Shown piece after piece: positions 44,530 to 54,540 of a stretch of 64,000 bases of DNA (within the stretch, counting starts at the first letter, position 1; every line of letters begins with the position of its first letter). The DNA lies in the NCBI GenBank assembly GCA_013339765.2, contig CM023457.1, positions 41,776,144 to 41,840,143 on the forward strand, in the 5' to 3' direction. The notes below the pieces were generated by a model. That model was not told the origin of the DNA. It was given only the letters and a program-made list of their open reading frames with translations, and did not search any database. The stretch comes from Haemaphysalis longicornis. Taxonomy: Eukaryota; Arthropoda; Arachnida; Ixodida; Ixodidae. A program made the position numbers and the translations under genes.

Positions 44530-44945
44530 TGATCGTCATTTGTTTGAGCCTTGAGTTGCACCTTGATTATTCCCTAAATAAAACTGCAACTCACGCCTCA
44601 AATCGAATTTCTCTTGATTTCTGCTTGATGGTGGTGTGCGCATGGACGGACGCGGACAGACATTGGGAGGTCCTAAGGTACTCCACACCGTTACAGGCGA
44701 GAGAGTAAGCCGCTTGACTCTTGGGTACTAACTCTCGGTCGTAGCCCAATGGGTAAGACGACTGACACAGGCTGGAATCCTGCCGCTTCCTGTGTGATTT
44801 TTGCGATTGTAAATGCTATGCGCCAGGACGCGGACGGACATTGTGTGGTCCTAAGGTGCTCCACACCTAAAAATGCCCGCCTGGTGGGATCCGACCCCAC
44901 GACCTCTGGAATATGCGTCTAGTGCGATGACCACTACGCTACCGA
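44530..44945. repeat. tRNA-derived SINE-like composite, segment B
   Basis: Close copy of 9690-10131 with the same two plus-strand units and the reverse tRNA-like head at about 44872-44946. Box B here has one change (GGATCCGACCCC instead of GGATCCGAACCC on the plus strand). Confidence 0.6.
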
Positions 44946-45142
44946 CGGGGATATTTCCCTCCACTTTCTGGGGTATTTATGTTCAGGTATTTTTGTTTCC
45001 TGCACTTAGGGGTGGTAGCTAGCGCCACTCCTAGTCGAGATGAAGGGGGCCTTCTTTTTAACCCCCGAGCCGGGACTCGAGTGTCTACGACATGTCGAGA
45101 GTGGTCGACGGGTTTATTTATATTTATATATCCATAAATGAA

Positions 45143-45297
45143 AGTAAAGACAGACACATAAGAAAAACATTAAAAATTAGTTTACTGATGTTTCAGGAAG
45201 AAGACTTCCTTTTTTCAGGTACTCTAAAGAAAGTCCTCTTCCTGAAACGTCAGTAAACTTATATTTTAAATGTTTTTTTTCGTCTCGGTCTTTACTT
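45143..45297. repeat. Foldback element with long hairpin, segment B
   Basis: Same structure as 10320-10476. One G-to-A change in the left stem (GGAAGAAGACTT) adds a mismatch that is not compensated on the right. Confidence 0.75.
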
Positions 45298-45528
45298 AGC
45301 CTATTTTCTCGCGCTCTTTTTGTGTTTTTTTTTGTTTCCAGAACAGGCGGATCGTACTTCAGCTGTTTGCACATTTTAGACTACCAATATTGTTTTGTAT
45401 CTGCCTTAAACTTGAAACGGCTGCCGCCATTTGAGAACCAGCTCTCCACTACGCAGTGTTGCTTCCTTGACGTAAACTTTCACACAACGAGTTTGCATCG
45501 TGTTAAACGAAGGATTTTTATTGAACAG
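45298..45528. other. Intron 3' end before exon c, locus B
   Basis: Ends in the acceptor CAG at 45526-45528. Nearly identical to 10477-10703. Confidence 0.6.
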
Positions 45529-45774
45529 GTCTGGGGAGCAGCCTGAATGCTCCCTCCGGGGATCGTGACGAGGACGTTCAAGAGCCAGTGCCGGTACACT
45601 CCTTGGTGAAGCAATGTGGATTCTTCAGTGTGACAACGGACATTTTTTACTGGCAGTTGCCTCCAGCGTATGTCTCCGACCTCAGAGTGACTGCTACTGT
45701 ACCGAAGCCGAACGGCACACTACTGGTGCAACTCACGTGGACTTGGCCCGGAGCCCATATGCACATCGGCAATG
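45529..45774 (+). CDS. CLCA: CLCA-family protein, locus B, exon c (start of fibronectin III-like domain)
   Basis: It is 246 bases, phase 1 at both ends, with an intact reading and both splice sites as in locus A. It encodes LPPAYVSDLRVTATVPKPNG then LVQLTWTWPGAHMHIGNG. The LPPAYVSDL stretch is closer to the family pattern (PPxxITDL) than locus A's LHPGYVSDL. There are about nine amino-acid differences from locus A, all in the first two thirds, with a single clear silent change. It joins in phase to 50903 across 5.1 kb. The exons that should precede it (equivalents of 215-482 and 1942-2091) are not visible in this locus. Confidence 0.88.
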
Positions 45775-46499
45775 GTGAGCTTTCAATCCGCTAGCTGGAC
45801 CGAGTGTGTTCTACTATGAAAGTGTAATCAATGATCACTGGCACGATCATTGCAAAAGCTCGGCGCAGTACAAATAACCATCCGTAATTTTTTTCCGCGC
45901 GAAAACCTCTCCTCAAACCTCACATCTCAAAACTTGCTCTCAAACCTCACACGAATATCGCATATTTTGGTCTATTTTGTTTGATACCAAGGACAACCAG
46001 AGTACGTACCTTTATATACAATAAATAGATAAGGAAATATGTTCGCCTATGGGAAAATGCCGGACAATTTAAAGGTGCAAGCTGATCTTGCAGAACGAAA
46101 CTCGTGATGCCAAAGCCAAATTTCGCAGATCTCGCCTTCTTTGTCCATAGCTTACGATGGCACAAATAGTTGCGTAACCGCTGATATGTCACAATGAAAT
46201 ATTCCAACGGTTCATCGTTGGCAAAGAAAGATGTGCAGCAATTCAGAGAATTGTCTGCTAATGTGTAGCACCCTTATGCTCCTAGTCTAGCTGACAGCTG
46301 GCCAGTGACTGCTGTGAAGACGCGATCGGTCTGATTCAGCGCTCACGCAATGCAGCAGAGGCCGTTGGAACCTTAGACCGAGCCACCCCTGCTGACCCTG
46401 TAAGGAGCTTTAGCACGGGGCACCCCAGCGGAGTGCCACCGAACCACTAAAAAAAAACCTTCCCTTCTCTCGAGTGCCAGTTCTTTACAGCCAAATTTC
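45775..46499. other. Intron of locus B, copy of 10950-11689
   Basis: No gene recognised. Confidence 0.6.
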
Positions 46500-47200
46500 A
46501 TGGTTTTTGTAAATACTGTACTACTGATTATCTCCATTTACGCCATTACTATAATGATTACAGGTGTTATTCCGCCAAATCTGCATTTTTGTGTAGATGA
46601 AGGGCGTTACACGGTTCGCCAGTTTTTTCTCTGTTTTTGTTCAACATTCTCTTAAATAATTATCTTCCCCGAAATTTGCATTTTCTTGAAAATGCAGCAC
46701 GTACATGGTTCTCCATTTTCGAGATTTTTTATATATTTTTTATTTTCTGGTTTTTTAAATTCTGTTCGACAAATTATCTCTGTTTACGCTGTTATGATTG
46801 AAAGTGGAATATCTGCAAAATCGGCATTATCGTGGAAATGCAAGGCGTTACACGGTTTGCCATTTGCGCCATTTTTTTAAGTTTTTGTTTTTTCGTTTTT
46901 CGAAATTCTGTTCCACCAAATAACTCCATTGGCGTTAATATAACTATTACAGATGAAACTTCTGCGAAGTCTGCGTTATTGTGGAACTGCATTGCGTTAC
47001 AGGGTTCGCCATTTCCGCAATTTTTTATATTTTTCTTATTCTTGGTATTTAAAATTTTTGTTTGACCAATTATCTCCATTTACGCTATCATAACGAATAA
47101 AGGTGAACTTCCGGGAAATTTAAATTTTTCTAGATATGCGTGGCATTGCACGGTTAACCATTTCATTCTATTTTTTTATTTTTTGCTTTTTTTTTTGCTT
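46500..47200. repeat. Degenerate tandem repeat, units of about 130-160 bp, segment B
   Basis: Copy of 11690-12400, with small length differences between units. Confidence 0.7.
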
Positions 47201-47372
47201 AGACGACAGCGTGAATTGCCTTAAAAATTGTCCTTGTTAGGGCCAAGAAATACTGCGTAGTGAGAGCATCTGAACTCGTTCACCACCCAGTTCTTAGCAC
47301 AGTAAAATTTAAACAGCGGCCAGTGTAATTGAAAATTGTAAATGGCACATTAGTTAAATGTTTTTCATACGA

Positions 47373-47585
47373 CTTACCTCGTGGGAACGCAGCAGGCGGA
47401 AACCACGCAGTTTTTCAGTGAGATAAATTTTTGCAGGGTGAGTCCACCGAGGCTGGTGTTTAGCACTTTGGTCTCGTTTCTTCACTCACGTGAGCCTTAA
47501 CTCGAAACCTGCCATGTAACAGAAACCCGCATGTAACGAAAAATTGTAAATTCGTTGTCAACTTCGTTAAATCCAGGTTTAACTG
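47373..47585. mobile_element. Right end of the pogo/Tigger-like element, truncated by deletion
   Basis: It matches 20091-20301, ending ATCCAGGTTTAACTG then TA. The left 630 bases are missing because the segment B deletion joins this point to the equivalent of A 12584. Confidence 0.82.
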
Positions 47586-48960
47586 TATACACATTCCAAA
47601 TGTTGTTTTATGGGGATGTGGTAGTGGCAGTGTGCAGTGAAGGATGTTGTGATCGCTGATTTCTTCTAGTATATGCATGGAGGTACTATCGGGATTATTG
47701 GTTAAAACTAGACCAATGTATGACCCACCGCGTGAAGGCTCAAGTACAAGCGGCGTTAATTGAAAAAGCTGCATCATATGGAAGGGTAATTAAAGCCTCC
47801 AGCCAAGAATGATTATGTAATCGGGAAATTTCGCTGTACCTTCCTCGAGCGAGATAGCTGGGCATTCGATAAACTCGGATCGACTGTCGGGGAGGCTGTT
47901 ACCAGGCACCGAAGCTGTAATTTATCCAATTTTAGCAGGCAGAGATCCAGACAAGCTGAAGAGCAGAATCTACCGTTATTATCTTTGGTTTATAATTTTC
48001 TTTTATTGCTATCACACCTTTACCTCGGGAGTCAATCCTGCCCTTTCGGAATTGGCTTGGAAGAAATTGGCCTGGTAGAGCAAGCTCGCTGTTATGTTAA
48101 CCGAAAGTCACGTTTCGGTGCCAATGACCATGTTAGCTGATCAGGTATGAATACATGCCTTCAAAGCGTCGACGTTTGTCCTAATAATGGATAGCCCATA
48201 GGAAGTAAGCGGTTTGTTCTCTACTCGTACTTGTCATCGACGGGCTGTTCCCTCCTTGTGGAGACCTGGAAGACAACACTGCCTGTCGCCGCGTTGTACG
48301 GAAAAATACGGCCTCGAAAATGGAGGCTATGGAAACGTACCTGAAAGCGCTCGCTTTCCTCGCGACTACCCTTGGCAAACTCTCGTTGTTTTCGCGCCAA
48401 CTGGATTCTCGGCGAAAAATCAATGCCAAATCCTCCAGCCAATCTTTTGGCGACTTTTGAGCTTGCTAGCATTGATCACGCTTCACTTTTTTATTTGAAA
48501 TTTAGGAGCTTGACAATAATGGGTCGCTGAAAATTTTGACGCGGTAGGCCCACATGAAGGGCTGTCGATCTCGCAGGTGTTAAGGTGGGTAGTGAGGAAA
48601 TTACAATTTCTTCAGATTCTTTATAGCCTTTCTTCTCAACCTCGGGGAGGCCCTTCACAATGAGGTTGTCTCTGCGCATTCTGTTGCTACATCGACGTAA
48701 CGAGCTCTTCACTAGTTTTTTGGAGGCTGTTTGGTTTGTCGAACCGAATCGTTTACAGCATCAAAATTATTTGTGAACTGAGGAAAAGTGTTGATTTTCG
48801 GCTCGATTGTAACTAATCTTGGCGTTAATGTTTGCTACATTTTGTTTTAATTCACCGAGTGCGGAAGTAGTTTCAAGATGTGGTTGCTTGGGAATATGAT
48901 TAGTACATCTATGTTAGGTCCAGGGTGGATTTAGACGACGCCATCACAAAGCAGAACCAA
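47586..48960 (-). pseudogene. CR1-like LINE ORF1 and endonuclease fragments, segment B
   Basis: Minus-strand readings match 20302-21660: SDHNILHCTLPLPHPHK (about 47650), LARKQREFAKGSREESERFQ (about 48370) and RRDNLIVKGLPEVEKKGYKE (about 48670). The LINE's reverse transcriptase and 3' end were removed by the deletion. Confidence 0.75.
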
Positions 48961-49258
48961 CGCAAGACATGTCGACAGGACTAACAACGCACTAGGGCAC
49001 AAAAAGCTCAGAAGGCATGATCATACACAAGCGTTCAACATGGCAACAACCAGACCGCCCTTGTAGAAAAATACGCGCCGATGCGTGCACAGTACATGCA
49101 CATGTCTACACACCATTAGGCTGCACAGAATACAAATTCAGATCATATTTTTAAAACCGGGACATTGACGGCCCCCACAAACAGGGCAAAATATTTGGTA
49201 GATAAAGTCAACGCCTACCTAGAACACTGAAGGGGTACAATTTAGCGACTGTACATCG

Positions 49259-49502
49259 CACCCGCCGCGGTGGCTCAGTGGATAAGGCGTTGCACTGGTG
49301 AGCACGAGGTCGCGGGTTCGATTCCCGGCCGCGGCGGCCGCTTTTCGGATGGAGGGCGAAAAAGCAAAAACGCCACGTGTGTACGAGATTTCGGCGCACG
49401 TTAAAGATCCCCAGGTGGTCAAAATTAATCCGGAGCCCTCCACTACGGCGCGCCTCATCGCCTGCGTTGCGTCGGCGCGTTAAACCCCACAATCATCAAT
49501 CA
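49259..49502 (+). mobile_element. tRNA-derived SINE (tick Ruka-like), with target-site duplication
   Basis: It starts CACCCGCCGCGGTGGCTCAG, with box A TGGCTCAGTGG and box B GGGTTCGATTCC. The body includes ACGAGATTTCGGCGCACGTT and GTGGTCAAAATTAATCCGGA, and ends GGCGCGTTAAAC with an AATCATCA tail. ACTGTACATCG is duplicated at 49248-49258 and 49503-49513. The paralogous site in segment A (about 21945-21960) has the uninterrupted target. RNA polymerase III transcription and LINE-aided insertion are family knowledge. Confidence 0.93.
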
Positions 49503-49513
49503 ACTGTACATCG

Positions 49514-50278
49514 TGGCCACAAATCCCAGGTGGACGGAGCACAGCAGTTCTTTAAGTCCGATCGGGGCCGGAACGCCTTCCTTGTGACGTCACAGGTGAT
49601 GATGCACTCCCAGCGGGCTCGCCGAAGTCCGCTAGATAAGATACGTGAAAAATGTTCCATATGCCAGGGGACGATATTCTTGGGTTTCAAAAACACTGGC
49701 TGGTTGACCAGAACTGGTTGTTCACTGGACAGGGCTGGTTAGCCGCTGCTTAAAAAAAAAGACACGTGTTTGACTACACCAACACAACACTAGCACGTGA
49801 ACAGCGATGGGACCCCTGAAAATTTATGCAGTCATGGTTTATTCGCCATGACCCAACGGTGTGCAATACAAATCATGACCCCCTGCCGGATGTTTACGGT
49901 GTGCCTGACAAATAGGTTGTTTGTGTCTTTTACGGGTCTTTCGTTACTTGCGATGCCACCCGCAGATGTGGCGAAACGTCTTATGATTTTGTTTTAAGCG
50001 CTGTTGAGTAAAGCCGGTGTTTTTGAAACCCAAGAGATAAGATACGGGCCACGCAGTGACACTCGTCAGTCAGCAAAGCGGCTGTCTGCACGGGTGATGA
50101 TCAGAACCTAGAACGGTGAAGGGGTACAACTTAGCGACTGTACATAGTTGATGTCGTATGGAGCGGCCTTCAGTCAATTTTCTGAATGCGTATCACAAGT
50201 CTAGTTTTAAGATTAATATGAATTCTGACCACTCACAACACATAGGTCGTTTTCTTTGTAGTATTTTAATAGTGAGAA
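49514..50278. other. Intron of locus B, copy of 21960-22746
   Basis: No gene recognised. Confidence 0.55.
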
Positions 50279-50506
50279 ATGTCTTACGAGGTGTGTTTGA
50301 ACGACACTCGTTTTGCAACGTCAGTAAGACCGGTGTATAAAAACATAGATGATGCAGCGTTTGAGCTAAGCGCAGATCCAAGTAGAAGCGAGAAAGAGCT
50401 AATTGTTCTCGCATTGCTACTTTGTGCTCGACTGCATCGATATTATGACTGGTGGTATGTGAAATACGTTCAATGTGAAGCAGTGAGCAGTGGTCCAGCG
50501 CGTTAG
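50279..50506 (+). CDS. Small ORF of unknown function, 75 codons
   Basis: Starts MSYEVCLNDTRFATSVRPVY and ends YVKYVQCEAVSSGPAR. The segment A copy has a premature stop. Over the shared part there are two silent and one replacement difference, which is too few to judge selection. It lies inside the last intron of CLCA locus B. A transposon origin is possible. No family is recognised. Confidence 0.3.
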   Translation: MSYEVCLNDTRFATSVRPVYKNIDDAAFELSADPSRSEKELIVLALLLCARLHRYYDWWYVKYVQCEAVSSGPAR

Positions 50507-50902
50507 GCAATTTTTGAAAATAAAACCCTAATTTGTTTGCTATATATTCTTACTGCGTTACCACATCCGCCACTACGTCTCTTGATTCGTTTAATAGATA
50601 TCTACGAGCTGGTTTTATTTCATCACCCTTTTGTATGTTAGTTGCATCGTTAGCAATCTCCAAGATTAATGTTCTTAAAACCTGCACAGTATTCGCTCAA
50701 TAAAGAAAAGCGGAACTGGTTGCGGAAGGATTTCTTGTCGGGCAACATTCGTGCTATCAATTACGTTTTTTAAAGCGCATCATAACTCACGATATGAGCT
50801 TATCAATAGAATAAACCTTGGTGGGGAATTCTGAGAACACAATTTGCCGGCTTCACGACGAGCAACGTCTCACCGGTGTTTTTGCTTTCTTTGTAGCTTC
50901 AG
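50507..50902. other. Intron 3' end before exon d, locus B
   Basis: The acceptor TTCAG ends at 50902. Confidence 0.6.
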
Positions 50903-51441
50903 GCGTGATCATTCGAGCAAGTGAGGACAAAGACCAACTGGAGAAAAACTTCGACAACCAAACGCAAATCACCAGTGTTGTGGAGGGCAATCTCGATCCA
51001 CTTCCGCCTGGTTCCAAACACGTTGTCACCATCGCCCTGCCTTCAACATTCGCAAGTCTTGGAGGTGACGGAGAATATAGATGGAGTGCCTCGATAGCGA
51101 TTCGCGTCATGAACAGTTACGGGCTGAGTTCCAAGACCTCGTGGGTTGTGGATGTCTCGCACACGCCTCAGGGCATTGAAACTTGGGTGACTGCCACGAC
51201 CGGAGCTGGGGTGACAGTCACGGCAGAAACAGCGACCCCTACAGACAAAGAAGACAGCGAGTCGTCGGCATGGTTCCCTTTAATGTGTGTTGGCATCATA
51301 ATTTTACTGGTGGGTGCGGTTCTCCTGGCTGCCTATCTCACAGCTATCAGGAAAGGAATGGAAGAAAACGCCCCGAATGAGGTCCTGACTGGAGAGGCTT
51401 CTAAAAGCCAGGAAGAACCTTTGACAAAAACGGTTGGATAG
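50903..51441 (+). CDS. CLCA: CLCA-family protein, locus B, terminal exon d (fibronectin-like domain, membrane anchor, tail)
   Basis: It encodes 178 residues plus a shared glycine. A fibronectin III-like domain comes first (VIIRASEDKDQLEKNFDNQT to about residue 90), then a Thr-rich stalk. A single membrane helix follows at about residues 124-149 (VGIIILLVGAVLLAAYLTAI), then RKGMEENAPNEV and a roughly 30-residue tail ending in TKTVG. The hydrophobic run followed by RK predicts a type I membrane protein with a short cytoplasmic tail. NQT is a possible glycosylation site. The stop TAG is at 51439-51441 and the AATAAA at 51568. Unlike locus A, the whole exon is open. Confidence 0.9.
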
Positions 51442-51567
51442 TCTGTTACATTGTGTGCTTGTTTAGGACAGCGATGTTCCTTCACCTGTGTGTTCCTTCC
51501 CTTATTCCTTGTTTCTTTCCAATGTGTGTGTTCCTTCGTGATGTTTCTTCTCTTGTTCCTTAACCCT

Positions 51568-51573
51568 AATAAA
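51568..51573 (+). promoter_or_regulatory. Polyadenylation signal AATAAA, locus B
   Basis: It lies about 127 bases after the stop codon, in a context conserved with 24023 (TTAACCCTAATAAA). Confidence 0.75.
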
Positions 51574-51599
51574 AGTGTAAGAAATGAAGAAAAGCGCCG

Positions 51600-52007
51600 A
51601 AAAGCGGACTCTAGTGGTTTTGAGCCAAGCGTGGATGTTGCTTCGCCAGAGAACGGCACACCGGTTATATGCGCAGCGCGCCCGAAGGAGAGGAAACCGC
51701 GGAAGTGAGTACTGCACATGCGCCGGCCCCAGCGCGTCTGCCGCGGCTGTGACGCAACGTGCCACGGCTATGACGCAACACAATTCAACACAATCCACTT
51801 AATCCAATCCAAATCCAAGACAAGCCAATCCAATCGAATCCAATCCAATGCCCCTCGCGAGAGAGTGTTCGCTATCGGAGAGGAGGGGGGTGCGCGGCGG
51901 AGAGCGCAGCCGGCGCGGCGAGGAGAATGGGGGAGGGGCGGACAACGCCGACGACGACGACGCCGGATGGACAAGGCGAGTGAATGAGATGCTCTGCATC
52001 TAAAATT
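51600..52007. mobile_element. GC-rich MITE-like insertion replacing a hAT-like left end
   Basis: Segment B departs from A at GAAAAGCGCCG and rejoins at ATTGCGCCCAACTGCTCC. The intervening bases carry GACGCAACG, CAATCCAATC runs, CCCCTCGCGAGAG and a GATGCTCTGCATC end. The same blocks occur at 53570-53806 and, inverted, at 16646-16860. Confidence 0.6.
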
Positions 52008-53354
52008 GCGCCCAACTGCTCCAAAACAGTCCGAGAGCCAAGGATTTTAACGCTCCCGTCAGTTTCACTGAGGAAAAATGCTTACCGACGACATTATTTT
52101 CCAGCACCCCCAAGGTGATGCTGTATGTAAAAGTTTTATTGATTAGTTGTGAATGTCACTGTGTCGTGTTGCGGAAATTTTATTCGGTGAGTTTAAGTTT
52201 TCCCAACGAAAACCATTCCGAAGTCTTGTAGAAAAAATATTTGTGTACTGAGGCGCCAAACTACTTGTGGAAGTTGATGAAAAAACAGCAATTTCGGAGC
52301 TCGGTATCTCTGGAACGATATTACTGGGCGCCGCCCATCTTATTGTGGGGAAGATAGGAAAAACATGGCCTCCGGGTAAGGAAGTTGCTCTTTGTTCAGG
52401 CAGAGCGCTCTTCGCCAATTTTCTACCGTGGTTGTGGTAAGGGGGGGGGGGGGACTAGGACTACATTTAGCCATTTAATGTGTTGCGAGGCTCGAAACAC
52501 GGTAGTTCATCAAAAACGTGGTGTCCGCGAATTCGCCGTGTTTCGGCCTTGAGTGTGAGGTGGGGTGCGTGCGTGCTATTGCTGCCTTTGACAGCGAGCA
52601 AGCGGCTGGAATCGGACGGTTGACGTTGCTGAAGAGGCGGCGCAGGCTACATCTCCGTAAAATGTTCAAGCCGTGCCCGATAGCGGGATGGGCTATTATT
52701 GCACGCTAATAATAATGGGCAATGTATCTGAATCTAATCTGAATGTATCTGATGTATCTGAAGTGAAATTTAATGCCAAGCGGGAGGTGGCTAAACATAC
52801 TAACGTTACTCAAATTACGATCGTAGTGAACGTGCACCTTGGGGACTGAAATGGGAGGGACGACGACTGTCACCTCGCTTTGCTCAACCTCTGCCCTAGC
52901 TCTACAGTTGGGCGTAAATCCGAGTCTGGGATTACAAAAATAAAAATTTCGACATTCACTTAAAATCAATTCGATATTTTCGGCATTTGATACTTTCGAT
53001 ATTTCGATATTCCGATATTATAGTTTCGATATTTTCGACATTCTATTAAAATCAATTCGATATTTTCAACGGTTTCTATATTTTCGATATTTTCAACTAC
53101 CTATGCATTGAGCCTAAGAATTTAAAAATGGTTTTACGACGGTAGCGCAGTTCGTACCTTGTGATACTCTGTTAGAAAAAACTATTGGATGGCTGTTTCA
53201 GTGATATGTACATTAAAAATCGATTAAAAATGCACTCCTCCCCCTATGTTGCCAAAAATCGTTCTTCTCAAAATCAGGGTTCCTCTGCTCCACAATTGTG
53301 ATTTTGCTGCTCCAGAAACTGCTCCCAAATCTGATTCAGCTGTCACACCCCCTG
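52008..53354. mobile_element. hAT-like element, segment B copy lacking its left end
   Basis: Copy of about 24140-25577, ending CAGCTGTCACACCCCCTG. The left terminal repeat is lost to the insertion described above. Confidence 0.6.
52970..53095. repeat. TTCGATAT-type short tandem repeat, segment B
   Basis: Shorter counterpart of 25140-25345. Confidence 0.75.
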
Positions 53355-53569
53355 CACAGGGTTAGACCACTCCTGCCTTGGGCGAAAGATGAATACGCTA
53401 CTATACTTGGAGACCAACTTTCTGTGGCAATAGAGAAAACTCTATTGGGGGGGGGAGGGGACTGCGTTGTTATTACGCCAAAGCAGTTCCCAGTAAACTA
53501 GTTTCGGTTTCGGCGTGACGCATACACAGTTGCTACAGTTCGTTTCCTCGCATGAGCTCTGTGGTTGAG
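53355..53569. other. End of segment B and unique sequence
   Basis: Similarity to A ends at about 53391. A G run is at about 53446-53460. Nothing else is recognised. Confidence 0.5.
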
Positions 53570-53806
53570 TGCGCTGAACCGAAATCACCAATCATCCAAC
53601 CGCAATCACACAATCCAACACAATCCACTTTAATCGAAGCCAATCCAATCGAATCCAATCCAATGCCCCTCGCGAGAGTGTGTTCGCTATCGGAGAGGAG
53701 AGGGGGTGAGCGGAGGAAAGTGCGGACGCCGACGACGACGACGGACGCACGCAGGGAGGACAGGGCCGCCGACAAGAGATGCTCTCAGCGTCGCATCTAA
53801 AAGGGG
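53570..53806. mobile_element. GC-rich MITE-like element
   Basis: Carries CACAATCCAACACAATCCAC, CCAATCCAATGCCCCTCGCG, CGGAGAGGAG and ends with GATGCTCTCAGCGTCGCATC. Same family as 51600-52007. Confidence 0.6.
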
Positions 53807-53819
53807 GTTTTGTAAGTTG

Positions 53820-54090
53820 TTCCACAAAAGCAGCACCACATAAACCAACAGAGCGTACTTCCAAGCTTGTGGCCACCAGAAAAGAAAACAGTACCTTATC
53901 ACTTGCCACACAAGGCCAGCACCACATAACCAACGAAGTGTACTTCCAAGAAGTCGCCACACAAAAGCAGCACCACATAAACCAACCGAGCGTACTTCCA
54001 AGCTTCCGTCACCAGAACCGTAAGCAAAGAACCTCGTCACTTGCCACACACGACTAGCACCACATGAGTCAGCGCAAACCGGTTTCGTCA
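53820..54090. repeat. Tandem repeat of about 135 bp, two units, upstream of the LINE
   Basis: CACAAAAGCAGCACCACATA plus AACCAAC and GCGTACTTCCAAGCTT occur near 53823 and 53957. Half-unit copies (CCAGCACCACATAACCAACG; CTAGCACCACATGAGTCAGC) occur near 53910 and 54050. Confidence 0.75.
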
Positions 54091-54540
54091 CAGTTCCTCC
54101 ACACCGCTGCCCGCAGGGGCACCTTGTGAGTTCAAGGTGATGGTAGTGGCGACACCGCGGACCCCGAGCCCATGTGGGTTGGACCCACCCACGCCGCAGC
54201 TGTGAGTGGCTTAGCCGTGTCCAAGGACAAGGGAATCCTGGTTGCTGGGTTGACGCTGAGGATGTTTTTGGACCTTTACGGCCCCTAAGCTGAAACAACC
54301 CGCAACTTTGGCCCCAGCTTCTTGCAGACGGCACCCCAGGACTGACCCGCCCTGAGGAAATCAGCTAGTCGCCTTTTCCTATCCCCCCTCTCTCTCCTTT
54401 CTCTTTTCCGTCACCTTTCCATCCCTGTCCTGTCGCCTATTCTTTTCCTGAACTTCCCCTTTTCCCTCTCTGGCGGCAAGGGTTAACCCTGTGGTTATAA
54501 TCAGCCTTGGTTAGACGTCATGAGGTTATAGTAGCGCTGT

